The notes beneath the pieces are model-generated. The model was not told the origin of the DNA and made no database searches. It saw only the letters and a program-made list of their open reading frames with translations. A stretch of 14,398 nucleotides of DNA from Leptospiraceae bacterium UBA2033 (GTDB lineage: Bacteria; Spirochaetota; Leptospiria; Leptospirales; Leptospiraceae): NCBI GenBank assembly GCA_002333425.1, contig DDBL01000166.1, positions 1 through 14,398 of the forward strand, in the 5' to 3' direction. Below are positions 7,958-14,398 of this stretch, piece after piece (the first letter of the stretch is position 1; each line of letters begins with the position of its first letter). The position numbers and the translations under genes are program-made.

Positions 7958-8818
7958 ATGAGAGTTTTAGTTACTGGAGCTTCGGGTTTTGTTGGTCAAT
8001 ACGTAATTCGAAATTTAATCGACCGAGGTTATATAGAAATTGTTGCAGTCACTAGAGACAAACAAAAAGTATCCTCTCTAAGTTTTTTTAATCAAGTTCA
8101 AATTGTTGAATTTGATATAGCAAAGATTGATCATCATTTTTTGGGATCCATAGGTAAAGTTGATGCTTTGATTCATCTGGCATGGGATGGACTCCCCAAT
8201 TACAAAGAATCTTTTCATATAGATAAAAATCTTTTTGAAAGTTATTTTTTTTGTAAGAAATTGATAGAGTTTGGAATCAAAAACATTACCATTGTTGGAA
8301 CTTGTTTTGAATATGGAATGGTTGATGGGTGTCTATCTGAAACGATGTATTCAGTGCCTAACAATGCTTATGCGACTGCCAAGGATTCGCTTAGAAAGTT
8401 TATTGATTTGCTTCATAATACACATACTTTTTCTTTTAAGTGGGTTAGGTTATTTTATATGTATGGAGCTGGTCAGGCAAAGAATTCCCTAATTTCCCAA
8501 TTAGAGCAAGCTATCCAAAGAAATGATTTAGAATTTAACATGTCAGGTGGAGAACAATTAAGGGATTATCTTCCGATTGATTTAGTTGCAGATTATTTAG
8601 TAAGTTGTTCTTTGCAGACAGAAATCACAGGCATTATTAACTGTTGTAGCGGCAGACCAATTTCTGTTAGAAAATTTGTCGAAAAATATTTGGAAGAAAA
8701 AAATATAAATATTAAATTAAATTTAGGTTACTACCCATACGCCGATTATGAACCTATGGCTTTTTGGGGAGATGATACAAAACTAAAAAAAATCTTATCC
8801 TTATCAAATTCTAAATGA
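7958..8818 (+). CDS. NAD(P)-dependent SDR epimerase/4-ketoreductase
   Basis: Extended short-chain dehydrogenase/reductase of 286 residues. The N-terminus MRVLVTGASGFVGQ is the dinucleotide-binding TGxxGxxG motif. GTCFEYG is the segment that normally carries the active-site Ser/Thr, and YATAK gives Y138-xxx-K142. GEQLRDYLPIDLVADYLV and INCCSGRPISVRKFVEKY are typical of sugar-nucleotide SDRs. As the last enzyme of the cassette it most plausibly reduces the 4-keto group to finish the CDP sugar; a C4 epimerase role is possible. It starts 3 bases after the methyltransferase and its TGA overlaps the next ATG by 4 bases, so the cassette and the following transferase are translationally linked. Confidence 0.92.
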   Translation: MRVLVTGASGFVGQYVIRNLIDRGYIEIVAVTRDKQKVSSLSFFNQVQIVEFDIAKIDHHFLGSIGKVDALIHLAWDGLPNYKESFHIDKNLFESYFFCKKLIEFGIKNITIVGTCFEYGMVDGCLSETMYSVPNNAYATAKDSLRKFIDLLHNTHTFSFKWVRLFYMYGAGQAKNSLISQLEQAIQRNDLEFNMSGGEQLRDYLPIDLVADYLVSCSLQTEITGIINCCSGRPISVRKFVEKYLEEKNINIKLNLGYYPYADYEPMAFWGDDTKLKKILSLSNSK

Positions 8819-9750
8819 GTCAAATCTATATTATCCTCTCAACCTATAACGGGGAAAAATTTTTAGAAGAGCAGCTCATTAGTCTAAAAAATCAAACAAG
8901 CTCATTCGAATTACTCGTAAGGGATGATGGATCCTCCGATAGAACCTTAGAGATTTTAAATGACTGGAAAGATAAATTATCCGCACGAATTTTATCTGGT
9001 CCAAATATCGGTCCTGTGAATAGTTTTAATGTGCTTTTGCAAATGATTCCAGAAGAGGCAGAGTATATTTTTTTTTGTGATCAAGATGATATCTGGGAAT
9101 ATGATAAAATTGAAATATCTGTGAAAATGTTAAAAGAGCAAGAAGTATTATTAGGAAAACAAACCCCTATGTTATTTCATTCTGATTTATCAGTTATTGA
9201 TGAGCATGGGAATTTTATTTCAAAGTCTTTTTGGAAATTTCAAAATATTAATTTTAGATTTGGTATTTATCTCAATCGTTTGGTGATGCAAAATACAGTG
9301 ACTGGTTGTTCAGCTTGTATGAATATTTCTTTACTTCGCTTAGTGAAAGAAATTCCCCAAGAAGCAAAAATGCACGACTGGTGGGTAACTCTTGTTGCCT
9401 GTTGTTACGGTCGAATTATTTCAACTGAAATTCCTTTGATTCGTTATAGAATTCATCGAAATAATGTAGTTGGCGGAAGAGAAATATCTTTTTTTCGAGT
9501 AATAAAAACCTTGGCTCTTTTTATCTCTTACATAAAAAAATGGAAAGCGGAAAATTATAGTAGGGTAGTCCAAGCACAAAGATTCTATGAAATCTATGAA
9601 GCAACATTGCCTGCACCCCAAAAAATACTCTTAGAAAAATTTATGATTAGTGCGAATAGTAATTTTCTGTTTCGAAAAATACTCCAATACAGATTTTGGT
9701 TTTATCAACATGGATGGTATCGAATATTGATTAGTTTTTTTCTATTTTAG
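8815..9750 (+). CDS. Family 2 glycosyltransferase, rhamnosyltransferase-like
   Basis: A 311-residue GT-A glycosyltransferase. IYIILSTYNGEKFLEEQL opens the nucleotide-binding half, VRDDGSSDRT follows, and CDQDDIW (D89, D91, D92) is the metal/nucleotide DXD centre. MHDWW at 186-190 and RYRIHRNNVVGG at 210-219 are characteristic of the group that includes L-rhamnosyltransferases of RgpF/WbbL type. The C-terminal 90 residues are basic and hydrophobic and could dock on the membrane. Because it overlaps the sugar-synthesis cassette by 4 bases, it is the best candidate to transfer the predicted branched sugar (inference). The 3' end overlaps the convergent gene by 20 bases. A run of nine T lies at 9068-9076, next to the DXD codons. 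Confidence 0.94.
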   Translation: MSQIYIILSTYNGEKFLEEQLISLKNQTSSFELLVRDDGSSDRTLEILNDWKDKLSARILSGPNIGPVNSFNVLLQMIPEEAEYIFFCDQDDIWEYDKIEISVKMLKEQEVLLGKQTPMLFHSDLSVIDEHGNFISKSFWKFQNINFRFGIYLNRLVMQNTVTGCSACMNISLLRLVKEIPQEAKMHDWWVTLVACCYGRIISTEIPLIRYRIHRNNVVGGREISFFRVIKTLALFISYIKKWKAENYSRVVQAQRFYEIYEATLPAPQKILLEKFMISANSNFLFRKILQYRFWFYQHGWYRILISFFLF

Positions 9751-10648
9751 AAAATCCTGCTTTTATTCCCCTAAAGATTTGTATTAAGTTTTCCAATTTA
9801 TTATTTTCAAAAAGAAGAACCCTCATATTATCAAAAATAAAATTACTAAAGTCAATTAAAAACCATCCTGGGAAAGTGAGCATATAAATTTTCCAAGTCC
9901 AGATTCTATTACGGATCATAAAAAATCTTCTGGATGGATTGTGAAAAGTGGGGTGAATCTCAAGTAACCGCCTTATTTGAATACTCTTAGTATTTCCAAG
10001 TTTATGGAGCAATTCAGCATTTCTAATTACTGTAATTGTGTATCCATTTGACCTTATCCGCAAGTTATATTCTATATCAATGTAATCAATAAAATAGTCT
10101 TCCCTGAATAAACCACATTGCTCTATAACTTTTCTGGGAATCATGGAGCCGGAAGAGATAACTGTATTTACATTCTGAAATTTCTCTTCTTTTTCTGAAA
10201 AACTAATACGTTTATAAAAAAACTTTGTTTTAATCCAATACTTTTGAATTTTGTTTGAGTCTTTGTGAATTATATTACAAGCTGCTAAACCTAAATTAGG
10301 ATTTGATTCTAATTCTAAAATAAGTTGTTTTGTGCTGCCCTTAGTTAGTATTGAGTCATCATCTAAAAAAAGAAAATATTTTGCTTTTTTTTTTAGTCCA
10401 TGTTGTATTCCAATATTTTGTGCAAAACCAAGTCCTTGATTTGTATCTTGAATTAGTAGGTCAATTTTGTTGTCTTTTACTATGTCTTTGATTTTATTCT
10501 GAGTATATTTGTCAGAGCCATTTTCCACAAGGATGATTATATCAACTTCTTTAGTTAAATTTTTAATGCTCAGATAAAGATCGTCAATACTCGGTTGGTA
10601 ACTTATGATTATCCCCGCTACGATAGGTTTGTTCTTTAAATTATACAT
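9731..10648 (-). CDS. Family 2 glycosyltransferase, rhamnosyltransferase-like
   Basis: A 305-residue GT2 enzyme on the opposite strand. VAGIIISYQPSIDDL and LVENGSDK form the nucleotide-binding start, QGLGFAQNIGIQHG matches the WbbL/RfbF-type group, FLDDDSIL (D96-D98) is the DXD centre, SSGSMIPRKVIEQCGLF and FIDYIDIEYNLR (D188-E193) the acceptor side, and LLHKLGN resembles the conserved LxHxxG of rhamnosyltransferases. A hydrophobic segment with aromatic residues lies near 250-275 (YMLTFPGWFLIDFSNFIF). No Shine-Dalgarno site is visible just upstream of the ATG. It is convergent with the preceding GT2 gene (20-base overlap) and divergent from the GtrA gene, so it is transcribed separately from the main run while probably serving the same glycan. 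Confidence 0.93.
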   Translation of the reverse strand: MYNLKNKPIVAGIIISYQPSIDDLYLSIKNLTKEVDIIILVENGSDKYTQNKIKDIVKDNKIDLLIQDTNQGLGFAQNIGIQHGLKKKAKYFLFLDDDSILTKGSTKQLILELESNPNLGLAACNIIHKDSNKIQKYWIKTKFFYKRISFSEKEEKFQNVNTVISSGSMIPRKVIEQCGLFREDYFIDYIDIEYNLRIRSNGYTITVIRNAELLHKLGNTKSIQIRRLLEIHPTFHNPSRRFFMIRNRIWTWKIYMLTFPGWFLIDFSNFIFDNMRVLLFENNKLENLIQIFRGIKAGFSKIEKN

Positions 10649-10738
10649 TTTTTATTTACTATATGCAAAAAAACAAATCCTAAAACAAATGCTACTCTAA
10701 AAATTAAATATGAATATTATTTTTAAAAAGGGATACAA
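10649..10738. promoter_or_regulatory. Divergent intergenic region, probable promoters both ways
   Basis: This 90-base, very AT-rich gap separates two divergent genes, so it should hold a promoter for each. On the minus strand TATAGT (10663 down to 10658) is a reasonable -10 box, but it lies so close to the ATG that the transcript would be nearly leaderless, in line with the missing ribosome site; a TTGTTT is present upstream but at a long 19-base spacing. On the plus strand AGGGA at 10729-10733 serves as the ribosome site of the GtrA gene, and TATTAT at 10715-10720 is a weak -10 candidate. Confidence 0.3.
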
Positions 10739-11167
10739 ATGAAATTAATAAAACATCTGATTCACAAATTTAAAAATCAATTTTTAGAGAAGTTGATTAA
10801 ATTCCTTTTTGTAGGTGGATTTAGTACAATTGTAAACTATCTTAGTTTTTTTGTTCTATTCGAATACTTTTTAGTCCAATACTTAATTGCGTCAGTCATT
10901 GGATATATTACTGGAATATTTTTTAGTTATTTCTTGAATAAAAAATGGACTTACAAAATTGCAAAAGATTCGAATGATGTTTTTATTCATAAATACTTGG
11001 TGGTCTACTTACTTTCTTTGGGAGCTAGTTCTATAACACTAAAGAGTTTAGTCGACTATTTTGGAATATATCCTTTGATAGCAAATATTATTGCGATTGG
11101 ACAGTCAACTGTTACTAATTTTGTAGGCACAACATTTTTAGTCTTCAACGACAAGGATCGTAATTAA
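10739..11167 (+). CDS. GtrA-family membrane protein
   Basis: Small inner-membrane protein of 142 residues with four predicted membrane spans (about 20-40, 44-64, 84-104 and 111-132) after a basic N-terminus. The family pattern is clear: KFLFVGGFSTIVNYLSFF in span 1, GYITGIFFSYFLNKKWTY after span 2, and TNFVGTTFLVF at the end. GtrA-type proteins are thought to flip polyprenyl-phosphate-linked sugars to the outer face of the membrane for glycan modification, usually with a GtrB-type transferase. The divergent GT2 neighbour is not a clear GtrB, so the partner is uncertain. AGGGA lies 5 bases before the ATG. Confidence 0.93.
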   Translation: MKLIKHLIHKFKNQFLEKLIKFLFVGGFSTIVNYLSFFVLFEYFLVQYLIASVIGYITGIFFSYFLNKKWTYKIAKDSNDVFIHKYLVVYLLSLGASSITLKSLVDYFGIYPLIANIIAIGQSTVTNFVGTTFLVFNDKDRN

Positions 11168-11170
11168 GTT

Positions 11171-11281
11171 TTATTTTTCATTCATAACTTCCACAGCTTC
11201 CCAGTTTTCAGGAATTCCCGAAATTAAAAATTGATTAGTTGACAAGGATATTTTTATTACTAAATTAAAATTTCCTCTATT
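11171..11281 (-). pseudogene. Coding-like remnant, C-terminal end of an unknown gene
   Basis: On the minus strand 36 codons are open between an in-frame TAG (282-284 of 11xxx) and a TAA at 11173-11171. The translation contains NLVIKISLSTNQFLISG followed by IPENWEAVEVMNEK, with a residue mix that resembles real protein rather than noise (Trp, Pro, Gly, charged helix). No ATG lies near its start; a TTG at 11245 would leave only 24 residues. It may be the 3' scar of a deleted gene, or chance in a short gap. It does not belong to the neighbouring plus-strand genes and I do not recognise the family. Confidence 0.3.
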
Positions 11282-11320
11282 CTAAATTAAGCTGTATGAA
11301 TTTTTTTATTACTTTTTGTA

Positions 11321-11326
11321 AAGGAG
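11321..11326 (+). promoter_or_regulatory. Strong ribosome binding site deciding the TPM-protein start
   Basis: AAGGAG with 5 bases to ATG 11332 is the best Shine-Dalgarno match seen in the window. The in-frame ATG at 11296 has none, so the shorter start is preferred. Confidence 0.65.
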
Positions 11327-11331
11327 AGTTT

Positions 11332-12822
11332 ATGAATATTTTTCAATTTTTGGTTATTTCTATTTTATTTACATTTGGGCACAATTTATTTTCAGAAGCC
11401 ACTACTGTAAAATCAGTTCCCAATCCACGGATTAATTATGGCGGTTTTATTTCTGACCCCGATAAATTCCTCAGTGAAAATGAACTTACATCCTTAAACG
11501 CTGACTTATTAAGTTTAGAAACTCAAACTTCTGCTGAGTTTGCCATTGTGATCTTATCTTCGATTGGGGAATCTTCACCAAAAGATTTTGCTGTAGAGTT
11601 ATTTAATCATTGGGGAATTGGGAAAAAGGGTAAGGATAATGGTCTTTTGCTTCTACTTGTGATGGATCAAAGACGTTGGGAGTTTGAAACTGGATATGGT
11701 TTAGAGGGTGTACTACCTGATGCTATTCTAAAAAGAATTGGAGAAGACAAGTTAGTTCCTAAATTAAGACAAAAAAAAATGGGAGAAGGATTTTCTGAAG
11801 TGATTTCAGAGGTTTCAAAGAAAATAAAAAATGAACCAGACATTGTTGGCGAATCAAATCAATTAGAGTCAATACCGGCTAATGATTATTTACCAACAGA
11901 GCCATCATCTAATAATAGTGGTTTTATTTACTATTTATTTTCATTTTACTTTGCTCCTATGTATGCAATCGTATTTTATCTTGGAATTTTTTATCTCAAG
12001 AATCGGGAAGGGAAAAAACATAGTCTTCTTTTTTCTGAATCTTTAATTAATTGGAAACTGGTATCTATTGGTATTATTCCTTATATATTGTATTCTATTT
12101 TTCTTGCAATTGAGGGTTATTTGTATTTGCCCCCTATTTTTATGGCAGTTTACTTCTTTTTGGGAATTTTTATCACGGTTTCCATTTTCCAGATATTCTA
12201 TCAAATATCAAAAAAGGTTTATGAAGATCCGTATGAATTTTACAAAGCCATTGATTTAAAATTTAGATCTTGGGAATTTATCACTCTTGCTATTTTATTT
12301 CCACTTCCATTGATTCTTTTGGTTATTTGGGGTTTTATTAAGAAAAGAAAACTTAGGCTCGAAGTTCGAGTTTGCCAAAAGTGCAACATTCCCATGGTTC
12401 GATTAGATGAGGATAAGGATGATTTTTTCTTAAAAGATGGTCAGAAGATTGAAGAAAAAATCGGCTCTATAGATTACGATGTTTGGTTTTGTGAAAAAAG
12501 TAAAGATGTAAAAATTTACGCATACGAAGCATTATTCACTAGTTATTCTAAATGTCCTTCTTGTCGTTATAAGACCTATTTTGTTGCGTCAGATACTGTG
12601 ACAGTTTCTCCAACTTGCACAAGCTCTGGTTCAGGAATCAGACGTTATGCTTGCAAAAATTGTAGTTATAAAACAAGTAGCACCTATACAATTCCAGCTA
12701 GAGACTGTAGTAAGTCATCTTCTAGTTCTGGCTCTTCTTATCGCAGTAGTTCTTCGTCAAGTTCGAGTTCTTCTTTTGGAGGAGGACGTTCTGGAGGTGG
12801 TGGAGCAGGTGGAAGTTGGTAG
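11332..12822 (+). CDS. TPM-domain (YgcG-like) membrane protein with zinc-ribbon region and Ser/Gly tail
   Basis: A 496-residue exported membrane protein. Residues 1-22 look like a signal peptide or first anchor, although without a basic N-region. The TPM domain covers about 36-165: NYGGFISDP (35-43), NHWGIGKKGKDNGLLLLL (92-109), RRWEFETGYGLEGVLPD (114-130). Four hydrophobic spans follow near 198-221, 243-262, 268-291 and 316-336. Then come CxxC pairs at C348/C351, C408/C411 and C441/C444 plus C387, with MVRLDEDKDDFFL and IDYDVWFC between, suggesting zinc ribbons. The tail is poly-Ser, then Gly-rich, ending in GGAGGSW. I recall the same TPM-ribbon-Gly/Trp order in other bacterial proteins. TPM proteins have been linked to phosphatase activity and to photosystem repair in plants; the bacterial role is unclear. 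The start is chosen for its ribosome site; ATG 11296 would add 12 residues including one Lys. A convergent gene starts 14 bases beyond. Confidence 0.9.
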   Translation: MNIFQFLVISILFTFGHNLFSEATTVKSVPNPRINYGGFISDPDKFLSENELTSLNADLLSLETQTSAEFAIVILSSIGESSPKDFAVELFNHWGIGKKGKDNGLLLLLVMDQRRWEFETGYGLEGVLPDAILKRIGEDKLVPKLRQKKMGEGFSEVISEVSKKIKNEPDIVGESNQLESIPANDYLPTEPSSNNSGFIYYLFSFYFAPMYAIVFYLGIFYLKNREGKKHSLLFSESLINWKLVSIGIIPYILYSIFLAIEGYLYLPPIFMAVYFFLGIFITVSIFQIFYQISKKVYEDPYEFYKAIDLKFRSWEFITLAILFPLPLILLVIWGFIKKRKLRLEVRVCQKCNIPMVRLDEDKDDFFLKDGQKIEEKIGSIDYDVWFCEKSKDVKIYAYEALFTSYSKCPSCRYKTYFVASDTVTVSPTCTSSGSGIRRYACKNCSYKTSSTYTIPARDCSKSSSSSGSSYRSSSSSSSSSSFGGGRSGGGGAGGSW

Positions 12823-12830
12823 TTTAAATC

Positions 12831-12856
12831 TAGCGGCTATTTCACACTAGCCGCTA
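12831..12856. terminator. Bidirectional hairpin terminator between convergent genes
   Basis: Perfect 9-bp inverted repeat: TAGCGGCTA at 12831-12839 and TAGCCGCTA at 12848-12856, with an 8-base loop. On the plus strand it is followed by a T-rich stretch (TTGTTTTCTT from 12861), on the minus strand only by a short ATTTAAA. It sits just after the TPM gene and contains the stop codon and last codons of the TPR gene. Confidence 0.7.
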
Positions 12857-13874
12857 AGCCTTGTTTTCTTACAACCGTTTTTGACTCAACTTCTTGAAAG
12901 AATGGATCGAACGGATACTTTAACATTTCCGCATACTGAGCTGCTGCGGTTTTTGGGTCTAGAATTTTAATTGCAGATTCTGCAAAATAATAATGCATTT
13001 TTTTTAAGTAAGGAACTTTCTCTTTGTTTAAATTAGCTGTGTTGATCGACTTAAAGATTTTATAGGCTAATGCGTATTTTTCTTCGTGGAAGTTGAGGAG
13101 TGCTTCTGCGATTTTGGGATTTGGATTTGCGTTTGGATTTTCAATGGCTTTTGTAAAATCTAAAACGGGAAAGGCTGGCTTTTGTCTTCTGATAATCGTC
13201 GCCTCTATATTATCAGTTTGTTTGTCTGCTTCTTTAATCATTTCTTTGGCACGAGTGATGAGTCCTTCTTTCCAATAAATTTCTGCGAGATAGACTAAGG
13301 CTTCGTTGTTAAATTCATTTCGCCAGGCTGCGTGTTTTAAATATTGTTCTCCTTCTTGTTTTTTACCGAGGTAAATATGTATTAGACCCAAGTGCAGATA
13401 ATTTCGATAATACGCTGGGATGATATTTTTCGCTTGAGTAAATTCATAACTTGCTTCCTTAAAATTCTTTTGCAAATAAAGAAATCTTCCATAATTATAA
13501 CGGGCTGGAAAAAATAAGGGGTCAAAGGAAATCATAGCGTTTAACATAGAACTAGCCTCTGACCAGTCTCCCGCTCCATTTCGCTCTAAAAGTTCTACTG
13601 CTTGGTTATTGAATTTCCCAATATTTTCAATGGGGGTATTTTTATAAGTGAAAGAAGTGAGTGATTTGGGAGGATTTCCTTTCCACATTCTGCCTTTGCA
13701 AACTATAAGATCATTTTCATTTTTAAAAAAACTTCCCTTAGCAAAAGTGGACTTGTTAAACTCATCGTCTGCGTCTTCCCAGAGAAGATTTCTGTATTCG
13801 ATTTCATCAATGACATAAGTTTGTGAAAACAGGCTAATCGTAACAAGTAAAAATAGCAATTGAAAATATAACAT
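12837..13874 (-). CDS. Exported TPR-repeat protein of unknown function
   Basis: A 345-residue protein with a hydrophobic N-terminus (LYFQLLFLLVTISLFSQ) that reads as a signal peptide cleaved near residue 17, so probably periplasmic or outer-membrane associated. TPR-like helical repeats are visible at about 86-119, 123-156 (ARYNYGRFLYLQKNFKEASY), 157-190 (YLHLGLIHIYLGKKQEGEQY) and 191-220 (ALVYLAEIYWKEGLITRAKE), with further degenerate repeats near 256-290 and 301-335. TPRs mediate protein-protein contacts; no enzymatic motif is seen. AGGA lies 9 bases before the ATG. The final codons and stop form one arm of the hairpin shared with the convergent TPM gene. A 39-base gap separates it from the divergent ABC ATPase gene. 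Function cannot be inferred from context. Confidence 0.88.
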   Translation of the reverse strand: MLYFQLLFLLVTISLFSQTYVIDEIEYRNLLWEDADDEFNKSTFAKGSFFKNENDLIVCKGRMWKGNPPKSLTSFTYKNTPIENIGKFNNQAVELLERNGAGDWSEASSMLNAMISFDPLFFPARYNYGRFLYLQKNFKEASYEFTQAKNIIPAYYRNYLHLGLIHIYLGKKQEGEQYLKHAAWRNEFNNEALVYLAEIYWKEGLITRAKEMIKEADKQTDNIEATIIRRQKPAFPVLDFTKAIENPNANPNPKIAEALLNFHEEKYALAYKIFKSINTANLNKEKVPYLKKMHYYFAESAIKILDPKTAAAQYAEMLKYPFDPFFQEVESKTVVRKQGLAASVK

Positions 13875-13913
13875 AAACTAGAATCCTGACCTTAGACTTT
13901 CCAAAAACCTGAT

Positions 13914-14398
13914 ATGAACACTTCCATTCTCAGTTGTAAAAATCTCTCTTATACTATCGGTTATAAAAAAATTTTTAAAAATATATCCTTCGAAATTTTC
14001 TCTTCTGAATTTACACTTTTAACAGGAGAGAACGGGAGCGGAAAGACTAGCCTTTTAAAACTCATCTTGCAGTCTTCTAAGAAAAAAGAATTTCACTGGA
14101 ATGTCAAATCCGATTCGAGCAATTTGCTTTCCTACTTGGGGCACGAAAATGGACTTTATAGTTCGCTTTCGCTCAGAGAAAATCTAGCTTTCTTCAATCG
14201 AATTTTAAAAAATCCAATGTCTGAAACACAAGTTGCAGATTTAGTAGAAAAGTTTCAACTCACAAAACGACTAGAAGACCCAGTCTCAACTTTTTCAGAG
14301 GGAATGAAAAAAAAATCAGGAATTATTCGCGCACTTCTCGCTCGTCCCAATTTACTTCTTTTGGATGAACCCCTAAATGGTCTAGATACAAATTCAGT
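13914..14398 (+). CDS. ABC transporter ATP-binding protein, CcmA-like (3' end outside window)
   Basis: First 161 residues of an ABC ATPase; the frame is open to the window end. Walker A GENGSGKT is at residues 38-45, the signature is FSEGMKKK at 127-134 (a variant of LSGGQ, as in other SxGM-type ATPases), and Walker B with the catalytic Glu is LLLLDEP at 147-153, followed by a D-loop GLD. The Q-loop region YLGHENGLYSSLSLRENLAF (74-93) resembles CcmA, the ATPase of the CcmAB system for cytochrome c maturation; a CcmB gene next would confirm this. An in-frame TAG at 13893 and no other start fix the ATG at 13914, although no good Shine-Dalgarno site precedes it. Nine A (14307-14315) encode the lysines of the signature region. 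Confidence 0.92.
   Translation, partial: MNTSILSCKNLSYTIGYKKIFKNISFEIFSSEFTLLTGENGSGKTSLLKLILQSSKKKEFHWNVKSDSSNLLSYLGHENGLYSSLSLRENLAFFNRILKNPMSETQVADLVEKFQLTKRLEDPVSTFSEGMKKKSGIIRALLARPNLLLLDEPLNGLDTNS

Noticed and set aside
9068..9076. Nine-T tract in a glycosyltransferase gene as a phase-variation switch
   Set aside because: Similar A/T runs of 8-9 occur in several other genes here, including the ABC ATPase at 14307-14315, as expected from AT-rich composition; no evidence for slippage.
11296..11331. Upstream ATG of the TPM gene
   Set aside because: It has no Shine-Dalgarno site, whereas ATG 11332 has AAGGAG at good spacing; the extra Lys in the longer form leaves some doubt.
12647..12850. 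Open frame overlapping the end of the TPM gene
   Set aside because: It is the shifted reading of the Ser/Gly-codon repeats and of the terminator; no ribosome site and no protein-like pattern.
1..14398. CRISPR arrays, tRNA/rRNA genes, insertion sequences or an integrase-type mobile element
   Set aside because: No spaced direct repeats, cloverleaf-like segments, transposase motifs or terminal inverted repeats were seen on either strand.

Overview
The window looks like chromosomal DNA from a low-GC, diderm, LPS-making bacterium. AT-rich codons, Shine-Dalgarno sites mixed with TTG starts, and this style of glycosyltransferase locus fit a spirochaete of the Leptospira type. That assignment is inference from gene style; no rRNA or marker gene is present to settle it.

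Positions 1-9750 are a forward run of nine tightly packed genes of a surface-polysaccharide (probably LPS O-antigen) locus. It opens with a GT4 glycosyltransferase that is open at the window edge, a 562-residue tandem GT2 glycosyltransferase, and an uncharacterised protein of the kind found in such clusters. After a 103-base gap comes a five-gene nucleotide-sugar cassette: rfbF (CDP-glucose synthesis), rfbG (CDP-glucose 4,6-dehydratase), an RmlC-like epimerase, a zinc-binding sugar C-methyltransferase and an SDR reductase/epimerase. Their junctions overlap by a few bases or are 3 bases apart, and a GT2 transferase follows with a 4-base overlap. Together they predict a CDP-linked, C-methyl-branched 6-deoxyhexose and at least one enzyme that could transfer it. 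No 3-dehydrase (RfbH/DdhC) is present in the cassette, so a sugar keeping its 3-oxygen is more likely than a 3,6-dideoxy sugar.

Positions 9731-11167 hold a convergent GT2 glycosyltransferase on the minus strand, overlapping the previous gene by 20 bases, and a divergent GtrA-family membrane protein, a likely helper in lipid-linked sugar translocation. No Wzx flippase, Wzy polymerase or ABC polysaccharide exporter lies inside the window.

Positions 11168-14398 leave the sugar locus. A 128-base gap carries a coding-like 36-codon remnant on the minus strand. Next are a secreted/membrane TPM-domain protein with zinc-ribbon cysteines and a Ser/Gly tail, a convergent TPR-repeat exported protein, a perfect 9-bp hairpin between those two, and, divergently, the 5' part of an ABC transporter ATPase resembling the cytochrome c biogenesis protein CcmA, cut by the window end.
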